From contig CAYLZO010000210.1 in assembly GCA_964387775.1 (NCBI GenBank), forward strand, positions 1 to 9,562: a stretch of DNA of 9,562 bases, in the 5' to 3' direction. The stretch's first letter is position 1. Each line of letters opens with the position of its first letter. A program made the translations under genes and the position numbers. Below the pieces are notes generated by a model. It had not been told where the DNA came from. It saw only the letters and a program-made list of their open reading frames with translations, and searched no databases. Below are positions 5,809 to 9,562 of this stretch, in pieces. Origin of the DNA: CAYLZO01 sp964387775 (GTDB lineage Bacteria > Chloroflexota > Anaerolineae > JAAYZQ01).

Positions 5809-6563
5809 GCGTCAATCTGGCGGCCGTTATCTTGACCAAGAATGAAGCGAAACACATCGGTGACTGCCTGGACAGCCTGGCCTGGACCGACGAGCAGGTG
5901 ATATTCGACGGCTTTAGCACCGATGGCACAGTCGAGATTGCTCGGGACAAGGGCGCGCGGGTCGTGCAACAGCCCTTCGAGAACTTTGCTGCCCAGCGGA
6001 ACTCGGCGCTCGACGGCGTGGACGCCGACTGGGTCTTTTTTGTGGACGCCGACGAGCGGGCGACGCCGGCCCTGGCCGACGAGGTGCAGCGCGTGATCCG
6101 CGACGAGGGGGCGCGAGCGCGGGCGGGGTGGTGGGTGCCTCGACATAACTATATGATCGGCCACCGGATGCGGGGCGGGGGCTGGTATCCGGATCACCAA
6201 CTGCGCCTGCTCCGCCGCGACGAGGCCCGCTACGACCCGGCCCGGCCCGTGCACGAAGTCGTCATCCTGGACGGGGAGGCGGGCTACCTGGAGCAGCCGT
6301 TGATCCACTACAACTATGACACGGTGGGGCAGTTCCGGCATAAGATGCTGCGCTACACGGACTTTGAGGCACAGATGTTGCACGACCGGGGGGTTCGTGC
6401 CCGGCCCTGGACCTACGTGACGATGCCGCTACGCGAGTTCTGGCGGCGTTTCGTCAAGCTGCAGGGCTATCGGGACCACGTCTACGGGCTGCTCTTCTGT
6501 GGCCTGATGGCCTGGTACACACTCCGAACGTATCTGAGGTTGAGGGAAAAGGTTAGGGGTTAA
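5805..6563 (+). CDS. GT2-family glycosyltransferase (WaaE/KdtX-like)
   Basis: This 252-residue protein belongs to the compact GT2 group that includes LPS-core beta-1,4-glucosyltransferases of the WaaE/KdtX type. It starts with the donor-binding strand AVILTKNE, followed by a DGFSTDGT loop. The metal-binding DADE is at residues 81-84, and the characteristic GGWYPDHQLRL and PVHE segments follow. A C-terminal hydrophobic stretch (about 220-245) may associate with the membrane. The exact sugar and acceptor are unknown; if the host lacks LPS, the product is more likely a capsule, exopolysaccharide or glycoprotein glycan. GTG 5805 is chosen because it overlaps the stop of the preceding glycosyltransferase (GTGA) and has GGGAGG about ten bases upstream. 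The last codons (Lys-Val-Arg-Gly) and the TAA stop lie within a hexad repeat element that forms a hairpin. Confidence 0.9.
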   Translation: MSVNLAAVILTKNEAKHIGDCLDSLAWTDEQVIFDGFSTDGTVEIARDKGARVVQQPFENFAAQRNSALDGVDADWVFFVDADERATPALADEVQRVIRDEGARARAGWWVPRHNYMIGHRMRGGGWYPDHQLRLLRRDEARYDPARPVHEVVILDGEAGYLEQPLIHYNYDTVGQFRHKMLRYTDFEAQMLHDRGVRARPWTYVTMPLREFWRRFVKLQGYRDHVYGLLFCGLMAWYTLRTYLRLREKVRG

Positions 6564-6586
6564 CCTTAACCTTAACCTCAACCTCA
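6535..6586 (+). repeat. Nested inverted repeat with telomere-like hexads
   Basis: The outer arms TGAGGTTGAGG (6535-6545) and CCTCAACCTCA (6576-6586) pair over 11 bp without a mismatch. Inner arms AAGGTTA (6549-6555) and TAACCTT (6561-6567, or again 6567-6573) pair over 7 bp. The right side is a run of six-base units (TTAACC / TCAACC). The left half is inside the glycosyltransferase coding end. It fills the gap to the convergent phosphatase gene and could act as a two-way 3'-end structure, although it lacks a T-run. Confidence 0.88.
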
Positions 6587-6594
6587 CTCCTCAA

Positions 6595-7053
6595 TCACGC
6601 CAACTCCAGGATGCGGTCAAAGCCCTGCTCGATATAGTCCTCGAGGACGTCGGCGCAGTCGCGATATTCCTCGATGGGGCTGCCGTAGGGGTCGCGGACG
6701 TCCTGGCGCTTGCCGGCCATCTCGCTCAACCGGTGGATCTTCCAGTCGTATTGGGGCCACGTATTGCGGATCATCTGGGCGTGCTCGCGGCTCATGACCA
6801 GGATCAACTCGGCCTCGGCCACGTCGGCGGCGGTGATGGATCGGGCGATGTGGTCGCCGATGTCCACGTCGCGCTCGGCCATGACGGTCACGGCGTTTTC
6901 GCTCGCAGGCCGGCCCTCCACGGCCCAAACTCCGGCCGAGCGGACCTGGTAGCGGTCGTCCAATCCCTCCTCGGCCAGGCGCTGGCGCAGAAGGCCCATC
7001 GCCATCGGCGAGCGGCATAGGTTTCCGGTGCAGACCATCAGGATCAGGCTCAT
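6595..7053 (-). CDS. Low-molecular-weight protein phosphatase (LMW-PTP family)
   Basis: This 152-residue cytoplasmic phosphatase has the family P-loop CTGNLCRS at residues 8-15, with nucleophile Cys8 and phosphate-binding Arg14. The general-acid loop DPYG is at 121-124 (Asp121), and the length is normal. The family removes phosphate from phosphotyrosine; a branch (YwlE-like) acts on phosphoarginine and typically has Thr in the P-loop where this protein has Leu12. That favours tyrosine phosphatase or an unassigned specificity, though the DPYG loop also occurs in the arginine branch. ATG 7053 has an excellent ribosome binding site, GGAGGA (7066-7061), seven bases upstream. It converges on the glycosyltransferase pair. 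Wzb-type members regulate polysaccharide export, but it has its own promoter and strand, so that link is only suggestive. Confidence 0.92.
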   Translation of the reverse strand: MSLILMVCTGNLCRSPMAMGLLRQRLAEEGLDDRYQVRSAGVWAVEGRPASENAVTVMAERDVDIGDHIARSITAADVAEAELILVMSREHAQMIRNTWPQYDWKIHRLSEMAGKRQDVRDPYGSPIEEYRDCADVLEDYIEQGFDRILELA

Positions 7054-7080
7054 GATTCTCTCCTCCGTCGTAGCGTGCCC

Positions 7081-7109
7081 ATTGTAGCGTAACGCGGCGG
7101 GGGTGTCAA
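7081..7109 (-). promoter_or_regulatory. Near-consensus sigma70 promoter of the phosphatase gene
   Basis: On the minus strand, a perfect -35 TTGACA (7109-7104) and a -10 TACAAT (7086-7081, five of six) are separated by 17 bases. Predicted transcription starts near 7074, about 20 bases before the ATG, just enough leader for the ribosome binding site. Confidence 0.85.
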
Positions 7110-7140
7110 TTCGCGTGGGGCGGGTCACGCCACCAAGAGC

Positions 7141-7180
7141 ATAGAAAAAAAGGGCCGGAGCGATGGCGCCCCGGCCCTTT
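7141..7180 (-). terminator. Strong intrinsic terminator after hpf
   Basis: On the minus strand, AAAGGGCCGG (7180-7171) pairs perfectly with CCGGCCCTTT (7158-7149) around a 12-base loop, and the T-run is seven long (7151-7145). It is ten bases past the hpf stop and ends the tadC-comF-hpf transcript, insulating the phosphatase promoter. Confidence 0.93.
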
Positions 7181-7190
7181 GTGTCGTGGG

Positions 7191-7745
7191 TCAGCCCAGT
7201 TCGGGCTGGATCAGACCATAGGTGCTGTCTTTGCGGCGATAGACGACGTTCATCTCGCCATCCTCTGGGTTGAAAAAGACGAAAAAGTCGTGGCCGAGCA
7301 GTTCCATCTGCTCGACGGCCTCTTCGGGATGCATGGGCGTAATCAAAAAGCGCTTAAAGCGGACGATGCGGGGCTCATCCTCCTCGACCTCTTCTTCGAG
7401 CTCTACGGGTAGAGGGGCGGGCATGGTCGCGCCTACACCCCGCCACCGGTCCTGGCGCTTGCCTTTGTAGCGGGCGATTTGGCGGTACATTTTGTCTAGA
7501 ACGGTGTCAATCGCGGAAAAGATGTCGTCCGAGCGCTCCTCGGCCCGGAGGATCGCGCCGTTGGCGCGGACCGTGACCTGGCAGATCTGCCGGTCCTGCG
7601 CCGATTTGGTGTCCTCGGCAGACAGCTCTACGCGTGCCTCGCTGATGGTCGGCAGGTAACGGTCCAGCTTGCCGACCTTTTTCTCCACGTACTCCCGCAG
7701 CCGGTCTGTCAGTTCCACGTTCTTGCCCTTGATGATCAGTTCCAT
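7191..7745 (-). CDS. hpf: Ribosome hibernation promoting factor, long form
   Basis: This 184-residue long-type HPF binds the 30S decoding region and promotes pairing of idle ribosomes into 100S dimers in stationary phase or stress. The N-terminal S30AE/YfiA-type domain covers about residues 1-100. A linker with the acidic run ELEEEVEEDE (115-124) follows. The C-terminal dimerisation domain (about 125-182) contains RFKRFLITPMHPEEAVEQM and the terminal STYGLIQP. ATG 7745 is chosen because AAAGGAG lies about eight bases upstream; upstream in-frame starts would overlap comF. It is the last gene of a leftward set, 41 bases after comF, and is followed by a strong terminator. Long HPF next to comF or secA is a familiar arrangement in Gram-positive bacteria, which fits this neighbourhood. 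Confidence 0.95.
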   Translation of the reverse strand: MELIIKGKNVELTDRLREYVEKKVGKLDRYLPTISEARVELSAEDTKSAQDRQICQVTVRANGAILRAEERSDDIFSAIDTVLDKMYRQIARYKGKRQDRWRGVGATMPAPLPVELEEEVEEDEPRIVRFKRFLITPMHPEEAVEQMELLGHDFFVFFNPEDGEMNVVYRRKDSTYGLIQPELG

Positions 7746-7786
7746 ATTCCACTCTCCTTTGGAAATATCTATAGCTGGGCCGAGGC

Positions 7787-8539
7787 TCACCTGGCACGGG
7801 CCAGGGTATAGGCCCAGACAAATGGGACACCTGCTTCTCGCAGAGCGTCGCAGGCGGCTTCCAGGGTAGATCCGGTGGTACACACGTCGTCAATGAGGAG
7901 CACTCGCTGGCCGGCCAGGTCGCGGCTCATGCACCGAAATGCCCCGTGGACGTTGTCCCGTCGCGCTTGGGCATTGAGCTCCACCTGGGGGGCGGTCGCC
8001 TTGACGCGGACCAGGACCTTCTCCACGACGGGTCGGCCCAGGCAGGCGCCCAGTTCGCGGGCCAGGAGCCCGGCCTGGTTGTAACCCCGCTCCCGCTCGC
8101 GGCGGGGATGCAGGGGCACGGGCACGATCACGTCCACGTCTTGGTCCACTGGCTGCAAGGCCGTCCAGCCCTCGCCCATCATCCGGCCCAAGGGCAAGGC
8201 CATGGCCTGGAGGTCCTCGTACTTGAGTTGGTGGATGGCTTCGCGCAAGGGGCTGCTATGAAAGGCGTAGGCACAAAGGCCGTCGAGGGCGGAGGCGCTT
8301 TCTCGGCAGCGCGGGCAAAGGGTGTAGCGCGATGTGACGCCGTCGTCGGCCAGGGGCAGGCCGCAGCGGGGGCAGATCGGGGGCCGGATGACCTCGATCT
8401 GGTCCTGGCAACCGGCACACAGCCAGGTGCCGAGACGGTGGCAGGTGATGCAGCGTGGCGGAAAGAGCAGGTCAACGGCGGCCTCTCCGAGCGTTTTTAG
8501 CCACGTCAAGCTGGGCAAAGTAGCTCGTTGAACTGTCAT
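7787..8539 (-). CDS. comF: ComF-family phosphoribosyltransferase-like protein
   Basis: This 250-residue ComF/GntX-type protein has an N-terminal zinc-finger region with four Cys-x-x-Cys pairs (30/33, 41/44, 56/59, 75/78). A type I phosphoribosyltransferase domain follows, with the PRPP loop VLLIDDVCTTGST at 213-225 (Asp217-Asp218, then Thr-Thr-Gly-Ser-Thr). ComF is needed for DNA uptake in naturally competent bacteria, where it is thought to act with the DNA-translocation machinery on the cytoplasmic side. Its enzymatic reaction is not established. ATG 8539 follows AGGAAAG closely. It lies 31 bases after tadC and 41 before hpf on the same strand, so the three are probably one transcript. Pairing with a type II/IV pilus-family gene is compatible with competence but does not prove it. 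Confidence 0.93.
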   Translation of the reverse strand: MTVQRATLPSLTWLKTLGEAAVDLLFPPRCITCHRLGTWLCAGCQDQIEVIRPPICPRCGLPLADDGVTSRYTLCPRCRESASALDGLCAYAFHSSPLREAIHQLKYEDLQAMALPLGRMMGEGWTALQPVDQDVDVIVPVPLHPRRERERGYNQAGLLARELGACLGRPVVEKVLVRVKATAPQVELNAQARRDNVHGAFRCMSRDLAGQRVLLIDDVCTTGSTLEAACDALREAGVPFVWAYTLARAR

Positions 8540-8570
8540 CGCTTTCCTGGGCCAGCAAGCCCTGGGGCGC

Positions 8571-9506
8571 TCACATGCCCTGGGTAAACAACGGCGAATC
8601 CTTGAGAATGAGTAGAGCCGGTCCCAGAATGACCACGAGGATGGTGGGAAAGATCAGGAAGGTCATCGGGAGCAGCATCTTGATCGGGGCCTGCTGGGCT
8701 TTTTCCTCGGCTCGCTGGCGCCGCTTGATGCGCATCTGCTCCGACTGGATCCGCAGCACCTTGGCAATGCTGATACCCAGGGTGTCCGCCTGGATGAGGG
8801 CTGCGATGAATTGCGTGACGTCCGGGACTTCCATCTTGTCAGCCATGTCGCGTAGTGCTTCGGGGCGCGACTTGCCCACCCGGAGCTCGGTCAATACCCG
8901 CTGGAACCCTTTGGATAGTTCGTTGTCCCACTTGTCTGCCACGCGCTGCATGGCGCCGTCAAAGGGCAGGCCCGCCTCGACGCTGATGGTCAGCAGGTCG
9001 AGGGCATCGGGCAAGGTCTTGACGATCTCTTCCTGGCGCCGCCTGATCCGTCCCCCCAGCCAGACGACGGGCAGCATAAAGCCCAGCACAGCCATGCCGA
9101 GGGTAAAGAGCAGCCGCTGGACAAGGGAGGCATCGGCCAGCATGGTCAGGAAGAAGGTCAGGGTAGCCAGCAGGAGGGCGGCCAATCCCCGGACGCCCAG
9201 GAACTCGGTGGCGCTCCAGTTGTTCGGGTTGCCGGCCAGCTCCAGCTTGTGGCGGGTGGATTCGAGGGTGCGCTGCGGCGTAAAGCGGGTCACAAATTGG
9301 GCGCTGGCTTGGACCATTGGCACCAGGACACGCTGGCTAAAGGGCTCCGATAGCTCGATCTCTTCCAGCGTGAGGGGCCGTCCGCCATATTCGACCAGCC
9401 GCGCTTTCACTTCGTCGGCGGGCCGGGGTGCGGCGATGCCGACGATGATCAGCAACACCGCTAAAAAGATCAAAAACGTTGCACCGGCAATCAAGGGCAA
9501 TAACAT
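8571..9506 (-). CDS. tadC: Type II secretion system F-domain protein (TadC-like pilus platform)
   Basis: This 311-residue inner-membrane protein of the T2SF/GspF superfamily most resembles TadC of tight-adherence (Flp pilus) systems, where TadB and TadC form the platform that works with the TadA ATPase. It has an N-terminal membrane segment (about 5-26), a cytoplasmic stretch, a hydrophobic pair (about 104-124 and 131-151), and the T2SF domain (about 160-275). That domain includes PDALDLLTISVEAGLPFDGAM, and a last membrane segment follows (276-302). The ATG at 9506 has GGGAGAGA about six bases upstream. In other tad loci TadB immediately precedes TadC; here only 56 bases are visible upstream. 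TadB versus TadC assignment is by length and architecture, not by comparison. It heads the visible part of the tadC-comF-hpf set. Confidence 0.88.
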   Translation of the reverse strand: MLLPLIAGATFLIFLAVLLIIVGIAAPRPADEVKARLVEYGGRPLTLEEIELSEPFSQRVLVPMVQASAQFVTRFTPQRTLESTRHKLELAGNPNNWSATEFLGVRGLAALLLATLTFFLTMLADASLVQRLLFTLGMAVLGFMLPVVWLGGRIRRRQEEIVKTLPDALDLLTISVEAGLPFDGAMQRVADKWDNELSKGFQRVLTELRVGKSRPEALRDMADKMEVPDVTQFIAALIQADTLGISIAKVLRIQSEQMRIKRRQRAEEKAQQAPIKMLLPMTFLIFPTILVVILGPALLILKDSPLFTQGM

Positions 9507-9562
9507 TGCGTCTCTCCCACCGCCTCCCAGGTTCCTATACTTGGCTCCCCTGAAAAAAGGGA

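Noticed and set aside
6549..6586. Telomere or replicon end suggested by TTAACC-type units
   Set aside because: The run is short, imperfect and internal between two intact genes; it is better explained as one of several short-unit repeats at gene ends.
9535..9562. C-terminal end of an upstream tadB gene
   Set aside because: A minus-strand frame does stop at 9537-9535, but only eight codons are visible and they carry no recognisable signature, so it cannot be supported.

Overview
The window reads as GC-rich chromosomal DNA from a free-living, probably anaerobic or facultative bacterium. A ferredoxin-linked 2-oxoacid oxidoreductase, Tad-type pilus machinery, a FlgD-like Ig-domain lipoprotein and many short dyad repeats between genes suggest Chloroflexota (Anaerolineae-like). 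The taxon is an inference from gene content and style; there is no rRNA or marker gene here to settle it.

Layout. Positions 1-1155 (+) hold the end of a TPP-binding beta subunit and the complete gamma subunit of a 2-oxoacid:ferredoxin oxidoreductase. A metallo-beta-lactamase-fold hydrolase follows at 1243-2097 (+). A membrane-anchored protein of unknown function with a duplicated domain lies opposite (2231-3040, -), with its own intrinsic terminator. A 327-base divergent spacer (3041-3367) carries two convincing sigma70-type promoters facing outward. The rightward one drives a lipoprotein with two FlgD-like Ig modules (3368-4702, +), followed by two GT2 glycosyltransferases (4765-5808 and 5805-6563, +) that overlap by four bases. 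Together these look like a small envelope or surface-glycan unit. Convergent to them is a low-molecular-weight protein phosphatase with a near-consensus promoter (6595-7053, -). The last block, read leftward, is tadC - comF - hpf (9506 to 7191), closed by a strong intrinsic terminator at 7141-7180.

The most distinctive feature is the gene boundaries. After four of the five plus-strand genes (beta subunit, gamma subunit, lipoprotein, second glycosyltransferase) there is a short repeat element able to fold into a hairpin. Each element has a different sequence. In three of the four it begins inside the last codons and supplies all or part of the stop codon. Three are built of 6-7-base units in direct and inverted orientation; the fourth is a duplicated 38-base palindrome-bearing repeat. 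A related-looking 21-base (3 x 7) repeat has expanded in frame inside the first glycosyltransferase. The minus-strand genes use ordinary promoters and terminators instead. No CRISPR array, tRNA, rRNA, transposase or phage gene was seen.
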